Positions 8,500-18,100 of a DNA stretch of 38,029 nt are shown piece by piece. Under the pieces are notes generated by a model. It had not been told where the DNA came from, made no database searches, and saw only the letters and a list, made by a program, of their open reading frames with translations. The position numbers were made by a program, and so were the translations under genes. Every line of letters starts with the position of its first letter. The stretch's first letter is position 1. Source of the stretch: Rhizaria sp. SCN 62-66 (Eukaryota > Rhizaria, unplaced); NCBI GenBank assembly GCA_001724265.1, contig MEDY01000299.1, positions 1 through 38,029 on the forward strand. The letters are read 5' to 3'.

Positions 8500-10167
8500 T
8501 CAGTCTGCGTCGCTGCGCATGGGAACGCCACCTGTGCGCGGCGTGTCCGCCTCGGTCTCCATCGCAATCCCGCCCGCAGCGAGGCCAGCGTGGCCCGTCG
8601 CCAGCTGTTGCGGCGGCGGCGGCGGCGGCTGCGAGCGCGCGAAACACGCGGCGACGAAGGCGGGCGACGCCGCCATCGCCGCCGCCGCCGCGGCCGCCTG
8701 GTCGGGCAGCAGCCGCACGGGCGGCGGCAGCGGGGACGCGCCGGTAGCCGCCGCAGACGCCGCCGCCGCAGCGGCCGCCGCGGCCGATGACGAGCTGGAG
8801 GCAGCAGCAGCAGCAGCAGCGGCGGCGGCGGCGAGCGCGTTGGTGTTGGACGCGTGTGGCGGCATGGGCGCAAGGCAGACGAAGCAGACGGGCGGCGAGC
8901 GCGAGTCCGCGCAGTGCGGGCACAGCGGGGAGAGCTCGGCCGCCGGGTCCGGGTCCGTGGGTGGGCGGAACATGGACCGGCACAGTGAACAAAAGACCAA
9001 AGTGCGCGAGAGAGTGGCCGGATGCGCCACACCGGGGCCCAGACACAGTGAGGAGTCGCCGCCGCCGCTGCTGTTGCTGCTGTTGCTCGTCGCGCTATTG
9101 CGGTGGTTAGTCCCGAGTGTGATGCTGTGCTGGTGATTGTTGTTGCTGATGCTGGTCGCAGCGAGCGCGGCAGCCGTCGACAGCGGCGACGCTGAGGGCG
9201 ACGGCGACGGCCCCGTCGCGACAGCGCCGGCGCCGATAACGCCGTCACATGGGGCGGATGCGCTGAGGCCGTCTCTAAGCCCCTGTCCAAGTCCGTGCCC
9301 GGGATGACCGAGGCCGCCCTGGCTGTGGCCGTGGCCGTGGCTGTGGAGGCCGAGGCCGACGGTGTGGCGCGGCGTCGGCGTGAGCGCAACCGAACCCGGT
9401 GCAACGCCGCGCAAGAGCGTCTGCGGCGACGACGCCGACTGTCCTTGAGCCGTCAGATGCGCGTACTGCTGCTGTTGTTGTTGCTGTAGGCTCTGCTGGC
9501 TGGCGCTCTGGCTCAGCGCCTCGGGACGCAGCGCGGCGGCTGTGAGGTCCGTGAGCGCCTGGCACTGTCGCGGTGAGCCGGGCGTCGAGGCGGCGCCGCG
9601 CGGCGAGTGCGACAGCGACAGGAACGGCGCTGGGGCCGCGGCGCTGCCGTCGGTGCGGGAGGCGGTCGGGGCGTGGGTGGGCGTCGTCGATGTGGATGAC
9701 GAGGAAGGCTGGAACACGGAGCGCGGGGGCGCGGCAGCGGCGGCAACGGGCGTGAGAGCTTGTGCGGTGTGCGAGAAGGCCTGTCCGTGCATCATCGAGG
9801 GCGAGGATGAAGTCACGACGGCGCCGGTGGAGGAGGCGGGCGAATGTGACAGAGCGCCCGGCGCTGCGGGGCTGTTGTCATCCGGCCGTGAACACGCAGG
9901 TGATTTGTACGACGCGCTGCCGCAGTCGCAAAATGTCATTGCGCCCTTGGGGACGGGAGTCATTACGTGCGAAAAGTGGCAGCGCACGGCGCAGGGCTCG
10001 CAGATGATGAACTGGGTCGTAGGGGTGGAGCACGTGTGGCAGACGAAGGCCTCCTGAGCGTAGAACGAATCGTTTGTAAACGTGAAGGTGCACATCTTCC
10101 GCGCAAGCGCCTCCGACAATGTTGTCGGGTTCGGCCGGCTTTTTAAAGAGCTTGGACGGACCGGCAT
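8500..10167 (-). CDS. UBR-box zinc-finger protein with alanine/serine-rich low-complexity body
   Basis: The product has 555 residues; the first ATG is at 10167 (18 more codons are open upstream but contain no ATG). Residues about 26-92 form a UBR-type zinc finger: Cys26, Cys43-x2-Cys46, Cys56-x2-Cys59, Cys63-His64-x2-His67 and the hallmark CDCG at 80-83. UBR boxes bind N-degrons in N-recognin ubiquitin ligases (UBR1/2, UBR7) and occur in FBXO11-type proteins. A second cysteine cluster at about 390-432 has the pattern CxxC, CPHC, CxxC, like a zinc ribbon or degenerate RING. The rest is Ala, Ser, Pro, Gln and His runs. I see no HECT, RING-H2, F-box or PHD domain, so a ligase activity is not shown. 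It could be an adaptor or N-degron reader. Confidence 0.8.
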   Translation of the reverse strand: MPVRPSSLKSRPNPTTLSEALARKMCTFTFTNDSFYAQEAFVCHTCSTPTTQFIICEPCAVRCHFSHVMTPVPKGAMTFCDCGSASYKSPACSRPDDNSPAAPGALSHSPASSTGAVVTSSSPSMMHGQAFSHTAQALTPVAAAAAPPRSVFQPSSSSTSTTPTHAPTASRTDGSAAAPAPFLSLSHSPRGAASTPGSPRQCQALTDLTAAALRPEALSQSASQQSLQQQQQQQYAHLTAQGQSASSPQTLLRGVAPGSVALTPTPRHTVGLGLHSHGHGHSQGGLGHPGHGLGQGLRDGLSASAPCDGVIGAGAVATGPSPSPSASPLSTAAALAATSISNNNHQHSITLGTNHRNSATSNSSNSSGGGDSSLCLGPGVAHPATLSRTLVFCSLCRSMFRPPTDPDPAAELSPLCPHCADSRSPPVCFVCLAPMPPHASNTNALAAAAAAAAAAASSSSSAAAAAAAAASAAATGASPLPPPVRLLPDQAAAAAAAMAASPAFVAACFARSQPPPPPPQQLATGHAGLAAGGIAMETEADTPRTGGVPMRSDAD

Positions 10168-10435
10168 TGGGCAGTAGATGTGGCAAACTGAGCCAGTAGT
10201 TCGAACTTCTCTGTGTCGCAAGATACGAAGAAGAAGATGGGCGTGGTGAGTTTAAAAGGGTTTTGAAGAGAGTGCGGAAAATAGAATGCACATTTTCGAT
10301 AGAAGATATCACTGTGCACAAAATTTCATCGCGCATTCCGCGTGTCATTGTTGAGATAATCGTATCGGACCGTCGACTGAAGATGCGGGCAACGGCCGCA
10401 GTCACGCAGAAAAAATATCTAGCCCGTCGCGACCT

Positions 10436-10472
10436 ACTGTGGTTTTAGCCCTGTGGTGAACAACCGCACAGT
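10436..10472. repeat. Inverted repeat upstream of the UBR-box gene
   Basis: ACTGTGGTT (10436-10444) can pair with AACCGCACAGT (10462-10472), with two unpaired bases in the right arm. It is about 270-300 bp upstream of the minus-strand ATG at 10167. Possible regulatory site. Confidence 0.35.
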
Positions 10473-11015
10473 AAGAGTGAAAACCGCGCTATCAATTGCA
10501 AATGATTCAAAAACTGAACATAGTCCTTAACTTATAAGCGAGTATTCTGGAATGCAATATTAATTTGACTTGACATTGTCAAGGCTTGCATCGTGCGTGA
10601 TTTTGTCAGAAAAGATCCCCCTTCAAGTGACAGTCGGAAGTGTACTATTTGCTGTTATGAGGGCCCAACGTTCTCTGGGTTGTAAAATATGTACAGTATG
10701 TATTTTATTTTATTTTTTTCTACTTGAATATCCTTGAAGCTTTTTACCATGTGACACTTTTGCTTTCCTGACACTTAAAAGTTTCTCTTGGGTGATTTAT
10801 TCAGCATCATATCTTAGTGGGATTCGTCGACAAAATGTCAGATGTTTACCCACTCATGACATATCAAAATCATGAGAATTATGCTATTGTTGATTCCAAC
10901 GCAGAAATAATTTCAAAAATAAACTAAATGTTGTTTCATGCAAGTTACAGGCAAAAAGACGCTCTTGTGACATTTCAATGACTAATTCGGTAACTTAGGA
11001 GAGGCGTAACACGAA

Positions 11016-11036
11016 CGTGACGTCACGCTATAAATA
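11016..11036 (+). promoter_or_regulatory. CRE-like palindrome followed by TATA-like box
   Basis: CGTGACGTCACG (11016-11027) is a 12-base perfect palindrome containing TGACGTCA, the consensus for bZIP/CREB-type factors. CTATAAATA follows immediately (11028-11036). The plus-strand ATG at 12114 is over 1 kb away, so this may be a distal element or the promoter of a transcript I could not identify. Confidence 0.3.
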
Positions 11037-12113
11037 TTGACGTTTTTGGCACTCTACATTTGCTTAGTTTGCTGTGAATTAGACGCAAAGCTCCAAATTA
11101 ACCTTGTACAAAGCTTACCAGCGCCTGTAATGGCTGGTTAGTCACGGGATATAGAAGACACGTGCATTCTAGCGATGAGGTTTACAATGATTATTTTGCA
11201 ATTAATTCTTTTAAAATAAACATATATTTATTGTGAAAAGGTATTAACGCAACAAATGACTGTTCTAATGACAAACGTCGACAGTGTACTGCTGAATTTC
11301 TAGTCACGAAAACCTCTTTGACCGGGAGGATAGCTTTAAGTCGTATAATCAAGATACTATAAGCTGTCCTTAAAGTGCCCATCACAAACCTCTGTGCGCA
11401 ATGTGGATGCACAATTCATGTTTCATCAAACCCTTGATGCTCTACGTTAACTCTGCATTTATACTGCGTAACGCGCCAACTTTTCAAATAGTTCATGACA
11501 GGATATATCTTGACAATGCTAGAGAAGCAGATTAATACAAATAGGATAACATTACACCATGGTAAATGCAGCAGATATCTAAAGGAGTCATTTCCAAGGC
11601 CAATTTTTGAGTCAGTGGAGCGCATTTTCGAGTTACAGTACGACAGCCGGTGCACGTGACCGACATCTCTGTCTGGGAAAGTTAAGCCGCTGGGCCGAGA
11701 AACGGTTCGTTTCCAAAAAGTCTACATTGTGAGACCATACGTCCGTCAAGAGTATTGATGACATTTTTTTCGAATGAATCACTACTGCTTCTCTTTATAT
11801 GCATCATTATTGTTCTTTCACTGTCTATGCTGGCTTTGATTTAGCTTCTTATTCACGACCCCATTGCCCTCCATCTCATGCCCCCAACTTCCTCCACATT
11901 TCGATCTCCAGCACCTGAGACTCGGTTCTAAGAGAGTACTTAGTCTTCTCACACCGAACTTCACACTTTTAGACACATTTCTGCGGTTGTACGCTCCACA
12001 GCACCACCTGCCTCGCCTTTACCTGGGCTCGCAACAGGCGTGAAGCAGCTCACTACCAAGCGGTCAACTTCTTCGCCCACTTCTTAGTGCTCGCACCCCG
12101 CAGTCGACACAGC

Positions 12114-14606
12114 ATGGGCTCTGGCCACTCGCGCGCGCAGCAGACGCTGGCGGCGCTTATTTGCGCCGAGGACGCGCTGATCCAGCGCGTGCGTGCGGAC
12201 AACGACCCAGTGTTCCAGGAGGTGAAGCTCCTGACGCTCGTGCCCGCTATTTATGACGCCTACGACGGCCGCAACGAGGGCTGGCTGCAGCTGGAGCAGC
12301 TCCACGCGCTGCTGTCGGACTACCTCACCGTGCTGGGGACAGAGATCCCGAAGCTGTGGCGCAAGGGCCTGTTTGCCAAGGCCGATATGGTGCTCAAGCG
12401 GCTCGACAAAGAGGCCCCCGCCGACGCGCCCTACGTGCGCCGCCAGTGGGAGACGGACCGCGAGGACATGCTCGAGTCGCTGGCGGCCTTCCTGGCCAGC
12501 AAACGCGCGCTGCTGGACCGCGACCCGCTGTGGGCGCGCACGGTGGGGCCCGACGAGGACGACGTCGAGCGCCTCGTGGCCGCCGAGCACCGCCACCATC
12601 TGCGCAACCCGGAGATGCGGTCCGCGCCCACCTCGCCCTACGGAGGGCTCTCTTCCGCCAGCTCCAGCAACGCGGCGGGCCAGGGTCGCGCCGGACCTCT
12701 GTCGCCGCGCACGCTGGGCACGGCGTCGGTGACCAACAGCAGCGGCGGCGCCGGGCTTTCGTCGTTTGCCTTCGCCACCTCTCCAGCGGGCGCCAGCTTT
12801 CGCTCCAGCGGCGGCCACGGCTCCGCGTTCACGTTTGGCTTGGCGCCCGCGGGCTCCGGCGCCAGCGCGAGCTCGGGCTCGCTCTCCGGCTTCCACGCAG
12901 CGTCTTCTGCGCCGGGCCACAGCGGCGCCGCCTCCGCGCAGCCGCTGCCGCCGCCCGCCGCGCCCCCGCAAGCCGAGTCGGCGTGGGCCGCCGCGCCGGG
13001 TTCGTCCCAGGGCGAGCGCCTGGGCTCCGCGGGCGGCGTCGGCTTGGCGGGCTCCGGCGTGGGCTCCATGCCCATGTACCGCACGGGCTCCGCGGGCGTG
13101 CCGCCCGGGTCCGCGGCCGTCGCGGGCGGCGGCTACGCGCCCCCGCAGCTCGCGCGCCTGCTCAACGCTAACGTCAAAATGTCGCCCGCGATGCGCGCGA
13201 TGATGGAGAAGCAGCAGGCGCAGGCCCAGGCCCAGCGCGAGGCCGCCGCGCGCGTCAACGCCGGCGCCGCGGCGGGCGGAATGCGGCTCGGCGGACGCCT
13301 GTTCCAGGAGGGCGAGCTCTTCACGGCCGAGGCCGTGGACCCGCGCGACGGGCTGCTGCACCGCACGCTGGTGCACTTCAAGTCGTACGAGAAGACGAGC
13401 GGGCTGCCCGCGACGCTGTACTCGCAGCAGGTGGAGCAGTGGCGCTGTGTGCCCAAGGACGTCTTCCTGCACGCCTTCCGCGACGTGCTTGCCAGCAACG
13501 ACCTCAACTACACACGCATCTCGCGCACGCTCTTCGTGCGCACGCAGACGGGCCCCGTGCTGCGCGCCTACGCCACCTCGGTGCTGCGCCGCACCCCGGA
13601 GGCCGCGCGCGAGGAGGAGCGCAAGAAGCTCGCGCTGTCGTTGGGGCTGGCGCCCGAGGACGAGGCCGCCGCTGCCGCCGCGCTGGGCTCGGCGCCGCAC
13701 AGCAGCAACGCCACGGGCTCGGGCAAGGCCCCGCGGCAGCACGCCGGGGCGTCGTTCCACGACGAAGACCTCGCCGTCGTCGTGATTGGCGGTGAGAACG
13801 GCGGCCACAGCGGACATAACAACAGCAGCAACAACAGCGGCGACGTCGGCCATGGCGGCAACAACAACATGCGCAGCGGGATTGACGACGACGAAGAGCT
13901 GGATGGCATCCTCAACAGCGTGCGCATGGGCTCGCCCGACTGGGCCGGCGCCGACGCCAGCGACGCCAGCGGCGACGCCGACAACGCGGATGGGGCGGAA
14001 AATGCGGATGAGGACATTCACCCTCAGACGGCCGCGCGCGGTGCCGCGGACAGCAACGGCGACGACGACGACGACGACGATGACGACGATGATGAGGAGG
14101 AAGAGGAGAAGGCTGTCGCCGTTGCCGCTGCTCCCGTCAGTCGCTCCGACGATGACGACGACGATGACGATGACGACGACGCCAAGCCCGCTGTCAACGC
14201 GGCGAGCGCCGGTGCGGGCGCCGTGCGGACCAAGACGGGCGACTCGCCGTTCCCGGTGCGCTTCCGCAGCGAGAGCGACTCGGACCGTGACGAGGCCAAC
14301 GCCGCCAACAGCAACGATGACGACGATGACGCCGAGGAGGCCGAGGCGGGCAAGGGCGCGGCTGAGCGCGGCGATGACGTAAGCGCGCGCAGCGTGTCCG
14401 AGGCTATCGAGAACGCGGGCGACAGCGACGACGACGACGCACCTGGTGCCGTTGCCGTCACGGGCGTCGATGCAAATGCGAACGATGATGATGACGACGA
14501 TGATGGTGAGGATGAGGACAAGCCGGCCGCTGCCGCGGTTGCGCATCCGGCTGCTGACGCCGACGCTGATGCTGACGCGGATGAAGAGCCGGATGATGAC
14601 GAATGA
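12114..14606 (+). CDS. Predicted N-myristoylated protein with degenerate EF-hand and long acidic tail
   Basis: I do not recognise the family. The product has 830 residues and begins MGSGHS, matching the N-myristoylation pattern (Gly2, Ser6), which suggests membrane attachment. Residues about 1-165 are helical and ordered, with an EF-hand-like segment near 45-70 whose loop lacks the final glutamate, so calcium binding is doubtful. A Gly/Ser/Ala/Pro-rich linker follows (about 168-390). A second ordered block lies at about 395-516. From about 553 to the end the protein is Asn-, Asp- and Glu-rich, including two runs of 11 aspartates. The first in-frame ATG is at 12114; codons upstream begin only with GTG. 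The leader before it is C/T-rich, as in neighbouring genes. Strong conservation of codons for Asp and Ala in different triplets suggests a real coding tract rather than plain triplet expansion. Confidence 0.8.
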   Translation: MGSGHSRAQQTLAALICAEDALIQRVRADNDPVFQEVKLLTLVPAIYDAYDGRNEGWLQLEQLHALLSDYLTVLGTEIPKLWRKGLFAKADMVLKRLDKEAPADAPYVRRQWETDREDMLESLAAFLASKRALLDRDPLWARTVGPDEDDVERLVAAEHRHHLRNPEMRSAPTSPYGGLSSASSSNAAGQGRAGPLSPRTLGTASVTNSSGGAGLSSFAFATSPAGASFRSSGGHGSAFTFGLAPAGSGASASSGSLSGFHAASSAPGHSGAASAQPLPPPAAPPQAESAWAAAPGSSQGERLGSAGGVGLAGSGVGSMPMYRTGSAGVPPGSAAVAGGGYAPPQLARLLNANVKMSPAMRAMMEKQQAQAQAQREAAARVNAGAAAGGMRLGGRLFQEGELFTAEAVDPRDGLLHRTLVHFKSYEKTSGLPATLYSQQVEQWRCVPKDVFLHAFRDVLASNDLNYTRISRTLFVRTQTGPVLRAYATSVLRRTPEAAREEERKKLALSLGLAPEDEAAAAAALGSAPHSSNATGSGKAPRQHAGASFHDEDLAVVVIGGENGGHSGHNNSSNNSGDVGHGGNNNMRSGIDDDEELDGILNSVRMGSPDWAGADASDASGDADNADGAENADEDIHPQTAARGAADSNGDDDDDDDDDDDEEEEEKAVAVAAAPVSRSDDDDDDDDDDDAKPAVNAASAGAGAVRTKTGDSPFPVRFRSESDSDRDEANAANSNDDDDDAEEAEAGKGAAERGDDVSARSVSEAIENAGDSDDDDAPGAVAVTGVDANANDDDDDDDGEDEDKPAAAAVAHPAADADADADADEEPDDDE
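14061..14180 (+). repeat. Aspartate-codon repeats in the acidic tail
   Basis: GAC/GAT runs encode 11 aspartates at 14061-14093 and again 11 at 14148-14180, the first followed by five glutamate codons. Shorter Asp runs continue to about 14520. GAC and GAT are mixed, so the runs are partly degenerate microsatellites. Confidence 0.85.
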
Positions 14607-15170
14607 GCACGTCTGCCGTCATTAAACGATCTGATGCACACTCTCCAGTGCGTCAAATGTGAGGCTTGACGGGCACTTTGGTCGTTCGCATCAAGACTGA
14701 TTGTGGCCAATTAAGACATCTCGTGTTACAGAACGCACTAACCAATACAAAATGATTAGATAGTTGTCATACTCACAATACATTTGTACATGTACATTTT
14801 CATCAACCGTGCGGCAACGGTTCAGAAGACTAAAAATTGGCGACAACGCGATGATACGTATGTTGTGTGACTTTAATGTAAGATCGAAAACCGACTGTTA
14901 AATGCGTTTGCTGTATTGAATGCGTACGTACACGTCTCGAACTAAATTGAACTAAATAAAGGTGACACCTTCTGCAGAGCGCACTTAAAACTTGCACTAA
15001 GGGGGCGTTCACCTGCGAGACACACACATCTCCTTGAAGCAATGCCAATTTCAAATATACATGGCAAACTATATAAATTAAAACAAATGTAGCTTTCTCT
15101 CGTGGATAAAATAGTGAATTTCAAGGTATATGCGCGGTGACGGTCAAGACCGAAGCATGATGTTTAGCGA
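14607..15170. other. Convergent spacer
   Basis: It should hold the 3' UTRs of the genes on either side. It contains the 12-base palindrome TGTACATGTACA (14785-14796) and an AAATAAA at about 14953-14959 that could serve as a plus-strand poly(A) signal. No gene is recognised. Confidence 0.5.
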
Positions 15171-18100
15171 TTAGAATACAAACATGTCCCTGCCGCGGCT
15201 GCGCGCCGATGCGTCGATGCGGCGGTACCACCCCATGAGCGCCATGAGCGGTGAGCGCCAGGTCTTCATGCCGACGAGCAGCAGCGGCAACTCAAAGAAA
15301 GACAGGAATAGCAGCGTGCCCACGACAGCGGGGGCGACGCCCGAGCCCAGCGCGGGGTCGCTCGCCTGCCACAGCGCCACGACGACCAGCGCGGAGAAGC
15401 CCTGCAGCACGGCGACCTGCGAAAGCTGGAGGATGTACGTCAGCACCGAGTGCGCGCGCAGGAAGAACGATCCCATGAGCAGCGTCAGGTACAGCGCGAG
15501 CACGATCTGCGTCGCCAGGAACAGCACGGGCGACAGCGACGCCGCCGGGCACGCCACGGTCAGCAGTGGCGGCACCGCGGCGCCGCGCGCGGGCTGCGTC
15601 GTGGACTGGGTGGGGGACGTGTGCGCGGCGTAGGGCGCAAGCAGTGACGGCTCTGAGATGATAGTCTCAGCGTCGCTGACACTGTCATAGGCACTGTCAA
15701 CGGCTGCGGAGGCGGCGCCGTAAGCGATGAAAGCCTCGGCCGCCGGCGACAGTGCACCGAACACAACACTCGTGCGCTTGCCAGTTGCCATCGTCTCCGT
15801 ATCTGTCGCTGCGACAACCGCAGCTGCCGAGCTCGCGGCCGAGTCCACAGTGGACTCGGACTCGGCGTAGCCCATGGGGAAGTACGGGTGCGCCATGGCG
15901 TACTGCGCGGCCGCGCTCATGTCTTCTACCGTCCCGTCGCTGTCACTGACCCCGTCGACGACGCTTGCTGCATCAGTGCGAGCGCCAGCGGCATCGTCGT
16001 CGGCAGTCGCGCTGCTGCGAACACCCTTGTCGCGATTCTTAAGGACAACGTAGCCGTTCTCGTCGACACCCGCGCCGCGCGCAAGCACGCGTGCCTCGGC
16101 GGGCCACTCGCGCAGCATCACATCGCCCGCAGCCGCGGCCGCCGCAGTGCCCGCGGGGCCCACCAGCGCCCGCAGCTGCGCGCCCTTGCTCCCCACCGCC
16201 GCTGCCGACGACGGCGCCGCAGCATGGCCTGCGGCCGCGGCCGCGGACGCGGTGGAGAGCGCGGCCGCGGCCGCCGCGACGACGGGCGCGCGCGGCGGTC
16301 CGTAGCGGGCAACGTCTGCGACGGTGAGCGAGACTTCGACGCCGGGCGACAGCGTGAGCACGTTGAGCGCCGTGATGAGCAGCACGACCGTGAGCGCCGA
16401 TGTTACCGAGTGCAGCAACGACAGAGCGAAGGAGCGCGTCGGCGTCGCCGTCCAGCACTGCAGCGTCGATGGCGCGAACCGCGCGTACGCCGCAGACTCG
16501 GCCGCCTCCACTGCCGCCGCCGCTGCCGCCGCTGCTGCTGCGGCCGCAGAGGGTGCACTGGCTGACGGAGGCGGGGACTGCGCGTACGATCGGCCACGCA
16601 CGCGCCGCGCGCCTGCCCGCGGCCTGCCGGCGACGGCGACGGGCTCGCGCGGGGGCCGCGACATGCGCATAGACTCTGGCGTCGGCGCCGGGTTTGCGAG
16701 GTGACGAGTCAGGTTCTCGCTGTCGGCGAAGGAGCTACGGCTGAAGCCCGCGGCAGAGACAGCGCTGTTGCCGTTGCCGAGGCTGCCAGCGCGACGGGGG
16801 CGTCCGCCCCGAGTGACGACGCCTGCGTCATACGCAGTCGCGTCGCCGTTGTAGTTATTGTTGCGGTGCATGAGCGGCGAGGTCGGGCGCGTCGATGGGC
16901 TGGCCGAGGCAGCGGGCTCCGCGTCCGCGTTCACACCGGGCCGGTCGCCAGCCGCACCAGCGGTGAGGTTGTTACCGCGCCCGCTCGCGAGGAGCAACGC
17001 GCGCGCGCGGGCGTGTGCTCGGCTCTGCCTGCGCGCCTCGGCCGCGGCCGCAGTGCGGTCCGCCGCGCCCGCGCCAGCGCCTGCAGCGGCGGCGGCGGCG
17101 GCGAGCAGCGGGCTCGTGGCACGGCTGCCGTGCGCGCCGTCGGCGCCGAGCGCGCCGGGCACCGGCACCGGCGCAGCCGCGGCGGCGTAGCTCGGCGGGA
17201 GCAGCACGACGCGGCCATTGTTGTTGTGAGCGCCACTGGCACTGCTGCCAGCGGCGTTGGTGCCGGTGACGGCGCTGAGGCCCGCGGCAGCGGCGGACGC
17301 GGCGGCTGCGGCAGCAGCGGAGGCCGCCGCGGAGGCCGTCGAGAGCAGCGACGCGGCCAGCGCCATGGGGCCGCCGGGCTGCGCGCCGTCGTCTAAGTAC
17401 CTCGAATCGAAGTGCCCGTCGTCGCCGTCCTCGGCATCCTGCGAGTAGCCGCGCGAGCGCGCGTGATACTGCGACAGCACCTGCGTCTGTGACTGGGACT
17501 GGGACTGCGAGCGCCGCAACAAGGCAGCGCGTTCGCCGCCGTCTCCAGTAGCGGACATCACGGTCGCCGCGGGCACCGCGCTGTTGAGCCCGGCGCTGGC
17601 CGCGGCGTCGGCGCCGTCGGCGGGCGCGTGGCGCAGGCTGGCGGTGTACCACAGCCCGGCCGTGAGCACCGACGCAGGCACCGACGCGGGGTCCACACGC
17701 AGACGCGCCGCGGCCGCCGCAGCCTCGGCCGCCGCCGTCGCGGCCGCAGCCTCGGCCGCGGAGGGCGCGAACGTCGCGTAGCCGCCCGTCATGCACGACT
17801 CGAGGGTACTCGCACTCGTAGTCGTAGCCGCAGTCGCCGTGTTGGCGCCGGTGGCGTCGCTGGTCTGCGTGCGGCGCAGCGGGGCGCGGGCGGAGACCGA
17901 GGGCATCGCCAGCAGCGGGGCGCCCTCGCTGCCGAGGCCGAGGCCGAGGCCGAGGCCGGCGACGGGGGAGTTCGAGCCCGCGTTCACGCTCACGTTCTGG
18001 CCGTGGCCGAGCTCAACATCAGCCTCTGCGTCCGGTGCCGCACCCCCGGCGCTGCCGTTGCCGCTGGCGTTGCCGTGGGCGCCCGGGGCAGCGAGCGCAG

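Larger units (their letters stand above)
10168..12113. other. Long AT-rich divergent spacer
   Basis: About 1.9 kb separates two divergent genes, so both promoters lie here. It is markedly AT-richer than the genes (for example around 10680-10750 and 11190-11240). Features: an inverted repeat at 10436-10472, a TGACGTCA palindrome with a TATA-like sequence at 11016-11036, GTTAAGCCGC at 11681-11690, a short GAAAC/GTTTC hairpin at 11699-11713, and a strongly C/T-rich leader from about 11860 to 12113. Short minus-strand frames at 11412-11191 and 11655-11416 match nothing I know. I find no tRNA or snRNA. Confidence 0.5.

Noticed and set aside
12084-14546. 820-codon minus-strand open frame opposite the acidic-tail gene
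   Set aside because: It is a shadow of the GAC/GCC-rich plus-strand gene, made of Val, Arg and Ala runs. The plus frame has ordered blocks and a proper ATG.
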